Source: Candidatus Rifleibacteriota bacterium (lineage in GTDB: Bacteria; Muiribacteriota; Ozemobacteria; Ozemobacterales; Ozemobacteraceae). Taken from it: a DNA stretch of 64,000 bases. The DNA lies in NCBI GenBank assembly GCA_905236675.1, contig CAJOND010000028.1:1-64000 (forward strand), given 5' to 3'. Shown here one piece after another: positions 16,581 through 25,173 of the stretch (positions within the stretch are counted from its first letter, which is position 1; every line of letters begins with the position of its first letter). The notes beneath the pieces were generated by a model that was not told the origin of the DNA, made no database searches, and worked only from the letters and a program-made list of their open reading frames with translations. The translations under genes were made by a program, and so were the position numbers.

Positions 16581-16691
16581 AGAGCATAGAGCAAAAAAAG
16601 CGAAGCTTGTGATGTGTTTATTTTTTTTGAAAGCTATAAGCTAGATAATATATCAACTTTTCATGCTTAAATCTTTTTATAACAATAACAT

Positions 16692-16724
16692 TTAGAGGAG
16701 TGACAGCCTCTAAGTTGTCACTCC
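16692..16724. promoter_or_regulatory. Two mutually exclusive hairpins
   Basis: TTAGAGG (16692-16698) pairs with CCTCTAA (16707-16713), and GGAGTGACA (16697-16705) pairs with TGTCACTCC (16716-16724). The stems share bases, so only one can form. There is no T-run, so it is not a plain terminator. It may be an attenuator or a small mobile palindrome upstream of the binding-protein gene. Confidence 0.45.
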
Positions 16725-16838
16725 AAACTTAATCAAATAATAAAAACCAAAAACAATAACAACAAAAAATAGTTTTTTATGCTTTCCTCATTTTATGGTA
16801 TGATTCTTTATAATATCTTACAAAGAAAGTGCAAAGTT

Positions 16839-18128
16839 ATGAAACAAAGTAAAAAACTTTTGAATACTGTGTTATTTCTATTAGTTATTTGTGTCTTTTC
16901 TATAAATATTGTACATAGTGAACCATTAAATCAAAAGGGTTCTGTTTATTTCTTTAATTTTAAACCTGAAGCAGATGAAGCCTGGCAGGAGCTTGCAAAG
17001 CTTTATACTGAAAAAACAGGAGTTAGTGTAAAGGTAGTCACAAAAACAAATGCCTATTACCTTGATGAATTGTGTGATAGATTGAATAGTTCCAATCCAC
17101 CAACATTATTCCAGGTAGCTCCTGCAACCTTGAATGATTTAGAAGGCTATTGTTTTAATTTGGCGAAAACAGATTTTTATAAAGAACTTAATAACGAAGC
17201 TTATGCTTTGAAAGACAAATATGAAAGGGTTTGCGGTGTCGCTTATGCCGTTGAAACCTATGGAATTATTGTTAATCGTGATTTGTTAGAAAAAGCGGGT
17301 TACGATGTAAACGATATTACATCATTGTATGAACTTCAAAATATAGCAGAAGATATTACTTCTCGCAGAGAAGATTTAGGTTTTTCTGCTTTTTGTTCTG
17401 CAGGTATGGATAAATCGTCTGATTGGCGTTTCAAAACTCATCTGGCAAATATGCCAATTCACTTTGAATATCTAGATAAAAATTCAAACCTTCTTAAAAA
17501 GATTGATGGGGAATACTTAGATAATTTCAGAACAGTCTGGAATCTTTATATTAACAACAGCACTGTTTGTCCTGATGAACTTTTCGTTACTACTGTTGAC
17601 GAAGCTAGAGATGAATTTATTAAAGGTAAAGCTGTATTTTATCAGAATGGTTCATGGGAATATGTTAATCTGATTAATTCTGGTTTTAATAAATATAAAC
17701 TTGCTATGATACCTTTGTATTTTGGTGTTGGCGATGAACAAAATCAAGGTTTATGCACAGGAACAGAAAATTATTGGAGTATAAATAAAAAGGCTTCAGT
17801 AAGAGATATAAAAGCAACCTTAGATTTTATTACATGGTGTGTCACTTCTGAGGAAGGAACAAAAGCAATGGCTCAAAAGATGGGTTTTTATATCCCATTT
17901 AGAAAAGCTGCCTATTCTGAAAACATTTTTATTCAACAGAATGCTATATATACAGCTATGGGTAAAGATCCTGTTTCTTGGGATTTTACAACTATTCCAT
18001 CAGATGTTTGGAAAACACAGCTTGGTTTGGCTTTAACACATTATGCTGCTAACCAGACAGATTATAACTGGGATAAAGTCGTTCATTGCTTTGTAGACAA
18101 TTGGGAAAAAGAGTATAAAAATAAGTAG
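16839..18128 (+). CDS. Extracellular solute-binding protein, family 1 (sugar type)
   Basis: 429 residues. A signal peptide (residues 1-27) is followed by the two-lobed binding-protein fold of ABC sugar importers: VYFFNFKPEADEAWQELAKLYTE at the start, GVAYAVETYGIIVNRDLLEKAGY in the hinge, and FIKGKAVFYQNGSWEY in the C-lobe. Such proteins capture oligosaccharides in the periplasm and deliver them to a membrane permease. No permease or ATPase gene is next to it, so its partner is elsewhere or it is an orphan receptor. The ATG at 16839 puts the signal peptide at the N-terminus; TATAAT at 16809-16814 supports a short leader. Confidence 0.85.
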   Translation: MKQSKKLLNTVLFLLVICVFSINIVHSEPLNQKGSVYFFNFKPEADEAWQELAKLYTEKTGVSVKVVTKTNAYYLDELCDRLNSSNPPTLFQVAPATLNDLEGYCFNLAKTDFYKELNNEAYALKDKYERVCGVAYAVETYGIIVNRDLLEKAGYDVNDITSLYELQNIAEDITSRREDLGFSAFCSAGMDKSSDWRFKTHLANMPIHFEYLDKNSNLLKKIDGEYLDNFRTVWNLYINNSTVCPDELFVTTVDEARDEFIKGKAVFYQNGSWEYVNLINSGFNKYKLAMIPLYFGVGDEQNQGLCTGTENYWSINKKASVRDIKATLDFITWCVTSEEGTKAMAQKMGFYIPFRKAAYSENIFIQQNAIYTAMGKDPVSWDFTTIPSDVWKTQLGLALTHYAANQTDYNWDKVVHCFVDNWEKEYKNK

Positions 18129-18226
18129 AGAAAAAGAGCGTAGAGAAGTTCAAAACTGAAAGATGAATGTTTTTAGCTTTAAGCTTTCTTATAAATCTTT
18201 TATCTTCAATTTTGGTCTTCTATATT
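18126..18226. repeat. Intergenic fold-back repeat copy
   Basis: Purine-rich text (GAGAAAAAGAGCGTAGAGAAG, CTGAAAGATGAATG) is followed by pyrimidine-rich text (TTTTATCTTCAATTTTGGTC). The right arm is nearly the same as the one at about 43517-43541 (TATCTTCTATCTCCAATTATGGTC). GTTCAAAACTGAAAG is also close to text near 21670. Confidence 0.5.
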
Positions 18227-18351
18227 AAATCTAAAGTAATTAGTTTTTATTGTTTAATCTAACTTTCGATAAAATGATAACTACAATGAAAACTAAAAAG
18301 AATAACTATTTTTCTTTAATCTTACGTCTTCAATCTTACATCTAAATTAAT

Positions 18352-19818
18352 ATGACAGAAAAAGTAGAAATGAACAAATCCTTTGACAGGCTTAAATGGG
18401 TGTTTAAACATCTTAAGCTTGAATCAGAATATGGCAAGAAAGCTTTATTTAGTATAAAACCGTTTAAACCAGGTGAAGAAAAAGAATTACGTATTTATTT
18501 TCAAAAACTTGATTTAATAATTTCTGCTTTCAAAGAAAAGACAAATCTTTTTTCAAATTTTAATAGTTTATTTATGGAACTTCGCAATATTTCAGGTTCT
18601 TTGAAAAATCTAACCAATGATATGGTTTTGGGAGAAACTGAATTATTTGAGATTAAGAATTTTGCTATTATTATTTCACACATATTGGATTTGGCAAAAG
18701 AAAAATCTATTATCCCTGAAAATCTTGATAATTTAGATTTAATACCAATAATAAAACTATTAAATCCTGACAAGATCCTAACAAGAAGTTTTTATATTCA
18801 TGAAAGCTGGTCTGAAAATCTACAAAGTATTAGAGAAGAAAAAAAAGCTTTAGAAGCTAAAATTTTATCAGCAGAAGATTCTCAGGTAAGAGACAGACTT
18901 AGAGCAGAAAGAGCAGTATTAGTCAGCAAAGAAAAAGACGAAGAGCTCAATGCAAGAAAATACTTATCTCAAGAACTAAGGAAATATGAAGAAGCTATCA
19001 GATTATCGGTAGATAATATAGGAGCTTTTGAATTATTGCTTGCAAAAGCTGAATTAGCAGTGTCTAACAAATGCAACGTTCCAATAATTTATGATTTTGA
19101 TTCTGATAGTCAGTTTATATTGGAAGGAGCTATAGAACCAGAAATAGCTGAAAATCTTAAAAAGCAGAATAAAACTTTTACTCCTGTTTCTATAAAATTG
19201 CAAAGAGGTGTAACTTTATTAACCGGAGCAAATATGGGTGGTAAAAGTGTTTCTTTAAGAACTATTGCATTAAATGCTGAATTGGCAAGGTTCGGTTTTT
19301 TACCTTTTGCCGATAATATTGCTTTAAAAATACCAGAATTTATACAAGTTATTTCAGGAGATTTACAGGATTCAAATTCAGGTCTAAGCAGTTTTGGAGC
19401 AGAAGTCAAAGAACTGTGTTCATTGCTTAAAAAAGTTGATGGAGGGTGTGGACTTGTTCTATGTGATGAACTTGCTCGTTCAACAAATCCATATGAAGGC
19501 AGCCGTTTTGTTCAAGCTTTAAGCGAAAAGTTACAATCTTCGAATTCTTATGGTATTATTGCGACTCATTATGATGGAATTAAAACGGCAGGAGCGGCTT
19601 ATTATCAAGTAGTAGGACTAAAGAACCTTCTTAAAGGCAATTTAGAAAACAATGAATTTTCCCAATTGGATTTATCTGAATTAATGGATTATCATTTAGA
19701 AAAAGTTTCTGAAAACTCTAATGTTCCGCATGATGCTTTAAAAATTGCTACAATTCTAGGCTTGCCAAAAGATTTTATTGAAAGTTTGAAAAAATACTAT
19801 GACAACAGCATTAATTGA
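18352..19818 (+). CDS. MutS-family ATPase lacking the mismatch-recognition domain
   Basis: 488 residues. Residues 5-240 resemble the MutS core and lever helices only. Residues 270-450 are the MutS ABC-type ATPase: RGVTLLTGANMGGKSVSLR (Walker A at about 291-299), LSSFGAEVKEL (signature-like), GLVLCDELARSTNP (Walker B), and IIATHYDG. There is no N-terminal mismatch domain and no Smr endonuclease tail, so mismatch repair is unlikely. Short MutS-like ATPases of this type include the KamB/KamC reactivases of lysine 5,6-aminomutase, but no aminomutase gene is nearby. No clear ribosome site precedes the ATG. It overlaps trmN6 by 20 bp, so the two are coupled. Confidence 0.82.
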   Translation: MTEKVEMNKSFDRLKWVFKHLKLESEYGKKALFSIKPFKPGEEKELRIYFQKLDLIISAFKEKTNLFSNFNSLFMELRNISGSLKNLTNDMVLGETELFEIKNFAIIISHILDLAKEKSIIPENLDNLDLIPIIKLLNPDKILTRSFYIHESWSENLQSIREEKKALEAKILSAEDSQVRDRLRAERAVLVSKEKDEELNARKYLSQELRKYEEAIRLSVDNIGAFELLLAKAELAVSNKCNVPIIYDFDSDSQFILEGAIEPEIAENLKKQNKTFTPVSIKLQRGVTLLTGANMGGKSVSLRTIALNAELARFGFLPFADNIALKIPEFIQVISGDLQDSNSGLSSFGAEVKELCSLLKKVDGGCGLVLCDELARSTNPYEGSRFVQALSEKLQSSNSYGIIATHYDGIKTAGAAYYQVVGLKNLLKGNLENNEFSQLDLSELMDYHLEKVSENSNVPHDALKIATILGLPKDFIESLKKYYDNSIN

Positions 19819-20560
19819 TGTTGATGAAAGATTAGATACTATACCTGGAACAGATTTTAGTTTAATTCAGAAGATTGATGGAACCGCATTTTCAATTGAT
19901 ACGCTTTTACTTGCTAATTTTGTTCAATTTACTCCAGAAATGGTTACTGTAGCTGATTTAGGTTCTGGAAGTGGAATATTGTCTTTTTTGTTGAAATATC
20001 GAAACAAAAATCTACAAATAACTGGCTTTGAGGTTCAAACAGAATTCTATAATCTCTCGAAAAGGAATATGGAACTGAATAAGAAATTTGATGGATTATC
20101 TTTTGAAGCAATGGATATAAGAGATGTTCCTTCAAGGATTTTACCAGAATCTTTTGACTTAGTGGTTTCTAATCCACCATATTTTCAAGTGGGGAACGGT
20201 AGATTGCCTGCTAATCCTGCCAGAGCACAGGCTAGACATGAACTTAACGGCACAGTTCTTAATTTTATTGAATCTGCTTCTTATATGCTTTCTTATGGCG
20301 GTCGTTTCTGTTTGATAATTCCAACTTCCAGACGTGATGAAATAATCAATCACTTGAAAGTATGTAAATTTGGTGTGAAAAGGGAAGAATTTATAGTGCC
20401 AAAAGAAAATGAACAACCCCACCTAGTGATGATTGAAGCGGAAAAGTTTTATAATGGAAAATTGGAATCTATGCCACCGATTACAATTCATAAAAAAGAT
20501 AATTCATACTCAGATGAACTTCAAAAATTATTTATGGCTGGTCTGAAGAAATATTCTTAA
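19799..20560 (+). CDS. trmN6: tRNA1(Val) (adenine-N6)-methyltransferase
   Basis: 253 residues, Rossmann methyltransferase of the YfiC/TrmN6 family that methylates A37 of a valine tRNA. It shows the SAM loop VADLGSGSGILSFLL, the acidic EVQTEFYNLSKRN strand and the catalytic NPPY motif (VVSNPPYFQVGNGRLP, about residue 124), with the family feature NPARAQARHE just after it. It begins inside the MutS-like gene. Its 3' end overlaps the convergent gene by 29 bp. The family is secure; the exact tRNA is inferred. Confidence 0.88.
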   Translation: MTTALIDVDERLDTIPGTDFSLIQKIDGTAFSIDTLLLANFVQFTPEMVTVADLGSGSGILSFLLKYRNKNLQITGFEVQTEFYNLSKRNMELNKKFDGLSFEAMDIRDVPSRILPESFDLVVSNPPYFQVGNGRLPANPARAQARHELNGTVLNFIESASYMLSYGGRFCLIIPTSRRDEIINHLKVCKFGVKREEFIVPKENEQPHLVMIEAEKFYNGKLESMPPITIHKKDNSYSDELQKLFMAGLKKYS

Positions 20561-21500
20561 CGAAGAAGTGCAGCATAAAAGCGGTGGCTTTTTGGCTTAT
20601 AGTTTGAACTTGTTTTTCATTTGTATTCGTTTCAATAAAGATACTATTTTTTCCTTCTCTTAATTTATAGTTGGTTTTGTTATCAAATATTGAATTTAAA
20701 ACAGAGGTTTGTTTTTCTAATTCTATTTTTAATTCTTCTCTCTCTTTATTTTCTGGAACATTAATCTGTATCTTATTCTGTTTAGTTGCTATAAATAGTC
20801 TAACAAGATCTGTTGCAGTAACAGATTTGGGTAGGTTTTCTATTCCTAGATTTTTAAATAGTTCCTGAATATCTATTTCTGCACTTATTGCAGGATTATA
20901 TGTAAGCATTTGTTCAAATGTTTTAAATTTATCGCCAAGGAGATTTTTATTATCTTCAAGATTATTTGTAATTTCTTTAATAGATTTTTCTGGACAGATG
21001 ACCAATCGGTTATTGGTAACTTGCAGAAGTATTTTTTCGTTTTCATTGTTGGAATTGATTGAAGTTGAAATTTTTACTAATTTTTCGTTTTCATCAAAAA
21101 TCATTTCTGCCTTTGATTTTTCTCCAATGGCAAATATATCGAATTCTCCTTTTGCAATTAAAGCGTATTCGTCTGTGGTTTTGTAATAAAAATAAACTTC
21201 GTGAATTTGTAAAAATCCACTAAGGATAGATTCTTTTAGAAAATCTAATGTGAGTTTCTTATAATCATTTTCTTTAACAGAAGAATTACTTGCTTGATTT
21301 CTTAATTTGCATATGTTTGCAACATTTTTAGCTATTTCTTCACAGGCAGATTCATTTTCTTCGTCAAAAATACCAGATGAAGAAAGGTTTATATATATAG
21401 CTGCGGCAGGTTCTTTGATTGGAGCAGGGAAATTTGTTTCCGAGGTTAAAAATATTATTAAAGCTATAGTTGGAATAATATATGCATATCTTGTTTTCAT
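20532..21500 (-). CDS. Exported hypothetical protein
   Basis: 322 residues, family not recognised. Residues 4-18 form a signal or anchor segment (YAYIIPTIALIIFLT), followed by a Ser/Asn/Lys-rich soluble protein with alternating helices and strands. A segment IEITNNLEDNKNLLGDKFKTF recalls substrate-protein scaffolds, but no motif is decisive. A longer reading to 21659 would cross purine-rich heptad repeats (translated on this strand as SSIFHLPSSILNLQSSP), so the ATG at 21500 is chosen. It overlaps trmN6 tail to tail. Confidence 0.6.
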   Translation of the reverse strand: MKTRYAYIIPTIALIIFLTSETNFPAPIKEPAAAIYINLSSSGIFDEENESACEEIAKNVANICKLRNQASNSSVKENDYKKLTLDFLKESILSGFLQIHEVYFYYKTTDEYALIAKGEFDIFAIGEKSKAEMIFDENEKLVKISTSINSNNENEKILLQVTNNRLVICPEKSIKEITNNLEDNKNLLGDKFKTFEQMLTYNPAISAEIDIQELFKNLGIENLPKSVTATDLVRLFIATKQNKIQINVPENKEREELKIELEKQTSVLNSIFDNKTNYKLREGKNSIFIETNTNEKQVQTISQKATAFMLHFFVKNISSDQP

Positions 21501-21549
21501 GCATATTTTATCGGCAAAAGAATAAAATAATATAAGCAAAAAATATTGA

Positions 21550-21670
21550 TTGAAGGGAGAAGATTGAAGATTGAGGATTGAAGATGGAAGATGGAAGATG
21601 GAAGAGAGCAAAAGAGCAGAAGAGCAGAAGAGCAGAAAGAAAGGGAAGAGAGCAGTCAAGTTCTGCTCAA
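21550..21670. repeat. Heptad repeat array (GAAGATT/GAAGATG) plus GAGCAGAA repeats
   Basis: At least seven head-to-tail 7-mers of the form GAAGATT, GAGGATT, GAAGATG are followed by three or four copies of AGAGCAGA in the next 50 bp. The end (TTCTGCTC) is complementary to the GAGCAGAA units. It lies between divergent genes. Confidence 0.75.
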
Positions 21671-21738
21671 AAACTGAAAGTTGAGTTAACCATAACAGTA
21701 TTGATTTAGTTTAGAAAATAGTTCTATAATAATAATAA

Positions 21739-22254
21739 ATGAGTCAGAATCACCAAATGTTATTGATTATTGCTTTTTTAAGCTGTTTTCTTATATTCTT
21801 TCTCTATCCAGAAGAAAGAACGGAAGTTATTTCTTCTTTAGAAGGTGTTACTTTAACTTCTCTTAATGGTCAACAGTTCCAACTTACAGGTCAGTTTACC
21901 GAAAAACCTATATTATTTGTTTTTTGGTCAACGACGTGTGGTTCATGTATTGAAGAAATACCTTTTATTAGCAAGTTACATGAAATGTTAAAGGATAAAA
22001 TCACTATAATAGGAATACACCCTAATTTTTCTATAAAAAAGGTTCAAAAATTCATACGAAAATATAAGCCATCCATACCTTATATGATTGCTATTGACAG
22101 CCAAGATTCTCTAACAAATACATATAAAGTGAATGTTTTACCTAGAACTGTTTTGGTAGACCGTAAAGGTAAAATTTTATATGACCATTTGGGTTATTCT
22201 CCAGATAAAGAAAAGGAAGTTACAGATGCTATTAACTCTATTAAATTTTTTTAA
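21739..22254 (+). CDS. TlpA/ResA-like thiol-disulfide redoxin
   Basis: 171 residues. One N-terminal membrane anchor (residues 7-23) places the thioredoxin fold in the periplasm. The redox motif is WSTTCGSC (Cys67 and Cys70), the cis-proline strand reads VNVLPRTVLVDRKGKI. ResA/TlpA proteins reduce apocytochrome cysteines or other exported thiols; the cytochrome three genes downstream is a plausible client. TTGATT, 18 nt, TATAAT ends 8 nt before the ATG, and there is no Shine-Dalgarno, so the mRNA is probably leaderless. It overlaps the next gene by 29 bp. Confidence 0.88.
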   Translation: MSQNHQMLLIIAFLSCFLIFFLYPEERTEVISSLEGVTLTSLNGQQFQLTGQFTEKPILFVFWSTTCGSCIEEIPFISKLHEMLKDKITIIGIHPNFSIKKVQKFIRKYKPSIPYMIAIDSQDSLTNTYKVNVLPRTVLVDRKGKILYDHLGYSPDKEKEVTDAINSIKFF

Positions 22255-22849
22255 AAATAATAGTAAAGCTATAAATGTATTTTTTGTTTTTTTGTTGATA
22301 CCTTATTGTTCTTTTGCTCAAGTTGATAATGAGAATAAATCTGCTATATCCTTACTGCAATCTGGTGCAATGGCTCCTTTTAATTCTTTAAAAGACACTT
22401 CTGGGAATGAAATAAGATTTCCAGAAAACAATAAATGGAATCTTGTCTTTTACTGGTCGCTTTTTTGTCATTCTTGTATAGAAGAAATGCCCGAGATTCA
22501 GTCGGGGTTAGAAAGTTTGGAAGGTAAAGATTTTTCTACATATTTTGTTTCATTAGATACAGAAAAAATGCAGAAAGCTTTAATAAATTTCAAGAAACGA
22601 AGAAAGTTTACTCCAATAATACTTATGGAAAGATTAGAGAATGAGAAATATATTACAGCTGATACTTGGGGTGTGACTATGACTCCTTCTGTTTTTATTG
22701 TGAATCCTCAAGGAAAAGTAGTTTTTTCTCATCAAGGACCATTAGATTTAGATTTATTTTTTAAGAATTTACCAGAAGAGATAGCAGGGAATAAATCAAA
22801 TGATAATGTAGTTGAAAGTAGCAATGGTGAGTGCAATGAGCAACAGTAA
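22226..22849 (+). CDS. Second TlpA-like thiol-disulfide redoxin
   Basis: 207 residues with a cleavable signal peptide (ending CSFAQ, residue 32). Thioredoxin-like domain with WSLFCHSC (Cys81 and Cys84) and the cis-Pro strand GVTMTPSVFIVNPQGKVV. Position and fold match the preceding gene, but the sequence is clearly different, so the two may act as a pair or on different clients. The ATG at 22226 has AAGGAAG 6 nt upstream, inside the previous gene. The tail is Asn/Ser-rich and overlaps the HAMP gene. Confidence 0.85.
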   Translation: MLLTLLNFFKNNSKAINVFFVFLLIPYCSFAQVDNENKSAISLLQSGAMAPFNSLKDTSGNEIRFPENNKWNLVFYWSLFCHSCIEEMPEIQSGLESLEGKDFSTYFVSLDTEKMQKALINFKKRRKFTPIILMERLENEKYITADTWGVTMTPSVFIVNPQGKVVFSHQGPLDLDLFFKNLPEEIAGNKSNDNVVESSNGECNEQQ

Positions 22850-23360
22850 AAGATCTATAAAGCATTATCTTATTCTTCCTTCTTATCAGCTAAGGTTAGT
22901 TGGTTTCTTATCTTTAATAGTAATGATAGGCTCCTTCTTTCATATGGGGATATTGAACTATATTTCTTACAAGAACCTTTCAGAAGTATTTAGTCAAAAA
23001 CAAATAGAACTTTTCTGGAATATACTTAGACCAACAATTATTGTTACAAATGCTTTTTATTTTATTATTCTATGTGTATTCTTAATAATAACTGCTATAC
23101 TTATTACTCATAAACTTATTGGTCCTATGCTTAAGGTGACAGGACATATTAACAAGTTTAATTCTGGATTGGTTCCTAAACAATATTTGAAATTGAGAGA
23201 AGGCGATGAAGGGCAGAGCCTTTGTGATGCTGTTAATGAACTACAAACAAAACTTCGTGAACAGTATTCTCAATTGGAACAACTAAAATCTTGTATTAAA
23301 GATGAAGAAACGGCTTCAAAGTTAGGAAAAATATTAGAAGAGTTTCAGATAGAAAAGTAG
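22836..23360 (+). CDS. Two-TM HAMP-domain membrane protein
   Basis: 174 residues. Two membrane spans (about 20-42 and 67-92) flank a short periplasmic loop of about 25 residues. A HAMP linker follows (HKLIGPMLKVTGHINKFNSG, then LREGDEGQSLCDAVNELQTKL), and the protein ends in a coiled coil. There is no kinase, cyclase or methyl-accepting output domain. It resembles the HAMP-only proteins found near multihaem cytochromes, where they may be assembly or sensory partners. GGTGAG lies before ATG 22836; starts at 22812 and 22824 are possible. It lies in the operon, 5 nt from the cytochrome gene. Confidence 0.75.
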   Translation: MSNSKRSIKHYLILPSYQLRLVGFLSLIVMIGSFFHMGILNYISYKNLSEVFSQKQIELFWNILRPTIIVTNAFYFIILCVFLIITAILITHKLIGPMLKVTGHINKFNSGLVPKQYLKLREGDEGQSLCDAVNELQTKLREQYSQLEQLKSCIKDEETASKLGKILEEFQIEK

Positions 23361-23365
23361 AATTT

Positions 23366-24484
23366 ATGTATAAAAATTTAGTTTTTAGAACATTTCTATT
23401 GAAAAGACGATTTTTATGGATTGCCACGCCTTATTCTGAGGCTTATAAATCTTTAATTGTTTCTACGATAATCTTTTTGTTAGTTTCTTGTCACTCTGTT
23501 TATGCAGAATCAGCTTTTTCAACTTCTGTTATAAAAGAGCGAAATATTGATTTAGTTGAAAAGCTAATAAAGCAGAAAAGCGAATATGCTGGTTCAAAAG
23601 CCTGCATGGAATGTCATAACGATATTTATGATGAATGGAAACTTACACCTCATGCTAGAATGATGAGAAAACCTTCTGAATTAGACGAAAAAGATGTAAT
23701 TCCATTTAAAGAGCTTGATTATCCTGAAGACAAGATTGTTTCAGTTTTAGGTTCTCATTATGTTCATAGATTTGTTGCTGAAGCAAGTGGAAGTTATGTT
23801 GTTTTACCTAAAATCTGGGATATTCATCAAAAAAAATGGCTTGATTCTATTGATAAAAATTGGAAAAAAAGATATTGGTTAAAACAGTGCGCTGGTTGTC
23901 ACTCAACTGGTTATGATGCGAAAACAGATACTTTTGTGGAAGCTGGAATTGGTTGTGAAGCTTGTCATGGTCCTGGAGCAGAACATATAAAGAAAAAATC
24001 ACCAGATTATATAACATCAATAAAGAAAATGAAGCCTATTTATCAAGAAATGATATGTATGTCCTGTCATACTTCCGGCATGGATGAAAGTGGCGACTAT
24101 CTTTTTGCTGCTGGTTACAAACCTGGAGATAATTTAGAAGAATTCTATTCTGGACTGACTCCTAAACCAGGACAGAGCTCAGAAAACTTTTATGGTGATG
24201 AAAGTTTAGAAGATAGAGAACGGCAATGGAAGTTTTTAAAATCGCGTTTGTTTTTGGCTTCTGGACTAACTTGTGACTATTGTCAGAATTTTAGGGAATA
24301 TAAAACAAATAATGGTTCAAAATATCTTACTTATGATCAGTATTGTTTAACTTGTCATACAGATAAAATTGACCATCCAGAGGAATCTCCTGGCACAAAC
24401 TGTACTGTTTGTCATCAACCAAATGTTCATTTAAACAACAAATTATCAATACATGATCATAAATTCAGATTTACGGATTATTGA
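23366..24484 (+). CDS. Multihaem c-type cytochrome, one site altered
   Basis: 372 residues. A membrane or signal segment at about 27-47 exports it. Six standard haem-binding motifs are visible: CMECH (80), CAGCH (175), CEACH (197), CMSCH (231), CLTCH (327) and CTVCH (346). A seventh, CDYCQ at 303, has Gln in place of the axial His. The order and spacing resemble cytochrome c-554 and related multihaem families (GCEACHGPGAEH). It should carry electrons in the periplasm. The upstream redoxins could keep its cysteines reduced for haem attachment. The 3' end overlaps the convergent YhcH gene by 7 bp. Confidence 0.9.
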   Translation: MYKNLVFRTFLLKRRFLWIATPYSEAYKSLIVSTIIFLLVSCHSVYAESAFSTSVIKERNIDLVEKLIKQKSEYAGSKACMECHNDIYDEWKLTPHARMMRKPSELDEKDVIPFKELDYPEDKIVSVLGSHYVHRFVAEASGSYVVLPKIWDIHQKKWLDSIDKNWKKRYWLKQCAGCHSTGYDAKTDTFVEAGIGCEACHGPGAEHIKKKSPDYITSIKKMKPIYQEMICMSCHTSGMDESGDYLFAAGYKPGDNLEEFYSGLTPKPGQSSENFYGDESLEDRERQWKFLKSRLFLASGLTCDYCQNFREYKTNNGSKYLTYDQYCLTCHTDKIDHPEESPGTNCTVCHQPNVHLNNKLSIHDHKFRFTDY

Positions 24485-24900
24485 ATTAATACTTTTGCTA
24501 CAAGTTTTTTCACTTTAACAGGTTTATCTACAGCAATACAAGGCATATGGGCATTTTGAGGATACAGAATAACATAACTTTTGTCTGTAATAACTGTTCG
24601 CATTTGATTGCTTTTTTTCTTCCAGAACATAACGTCTGATTCTTCATTATACTCTGTTTCTAATTCAAGTTTGTTTACATCTGAGGTTTCTATTGCTTCA
24701 ATTCCATTAATCATCATCTGTATATCTATATATTTTTTATGAGATTCATATTTGCAGTCAGAAATGTTTTTTGTCATGTATTCCTGAACATTTATATACA
24801 GCCAATCGTTTATAATATGTTTCCCTGGTTCAAGGCTTTCTAAATTTGTGTTATTTAAATGTTCTAAGGCTTTTTTTATTCTATCTTGTATTATCTCCAC
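24478..24900 (-). CDS. YhcH/YjgK/YiaL family protein
   Basis: 140 residues of the DUF386 family, cupin-like proteins linked in other bacteria to sialic acid or other sugar-acid use. Key features are KYIDIQMMINGIEAIE (family signature), EYNEESDVMFW, and the C-terminal LYPQNAHMPCIAVDKPVKVKKLVAKV with the metal-binding His. The start is GTG with GGAG 9 nt upstream. No sugar genes lie next to it. The family is clear; the substrate is not. Confidence 0.85.
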   Translation of the reverse strand: MEIIQDRIKKALEHLNNTNLESLEPGKHIINDWLYINVQEYMTKNISDCKYESHKKYIDIQMMINGIEAIETSDVNKLELETEYNEESDVMFWKKKSNQMRTVITDKSYVILYPQNAHMPCIAVDKPVKVKKLVAKVLIQ

Positions 24901-24931
24901 GATTTCTTACTCCAGTTGAATATTGATATAA

Positions 24932-24963
24932 ATAAAAAATAGCCATGTTTGTAACATGACTAT
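24932..24963 (-). terminator. Terminator of the small membrane protein/excisionase unit
   Basis: On the minus strand ATAGTCATGTT pairs with AACATGGCTAT (one mismatched position) over a 3-nt loop, and is followed by TTTTTTATTT. It ends the transcript from 25383. Confidence 0.75.
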
Positions 24964-24987
24964 CAGGTATTTCAAAAGAAAAACTTT

Positions 24988-25152
24988 TCAGGGCTTAAAA
25001 TGCTTTAAACGTTTTTTCTCTTCTGCTTCTTTGTAGTCCATTAGTTCATTGTAAAGACTGCATAGGGTTTTCCCTAATAGGAAGCTGCTACTAATAGAAA
25101 AGCAAAGTAAATAAATAATATCTTCAGAAGGATTAGTAAAATCTATAATCAT
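24988..25152 (-). CDS. 54-residue single-span membrane protein
   Basis: A small gene (M-I-I-D-F start, H-F-K-P end) with one hydrophobic stretch (IIYLLCFSISSSFLLG) and a charged C-terminal helix (YKEAEEKKRLKHF). AAGGAAG lies upstream, rather far (13 nt). It follows the excisionase-like gene by 21 nt and precedes a terminator, so it belongs to that transcript. Small membrane proteins next to such regulators are typical of mobile-element remnants or toxin-like modules. No function can be named. Confidence 0.55.
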   Translation of the reverse strand: MIIDFTNPSEDIIYLLCFSISSSFLLGKTLCSLYNELMDYKEAEEKKRLKHFKP

Positions 25153-25173
25153 AGATTAATCGGAACTTCCTTT

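Noticed and set aside
21739-22849. One thioredoxin gene split by a frameshift
   Set aside because: Each frame has its own anchor or signal peptide, CxxC and cis-Pro strand, so they are two complete overlapping genes.
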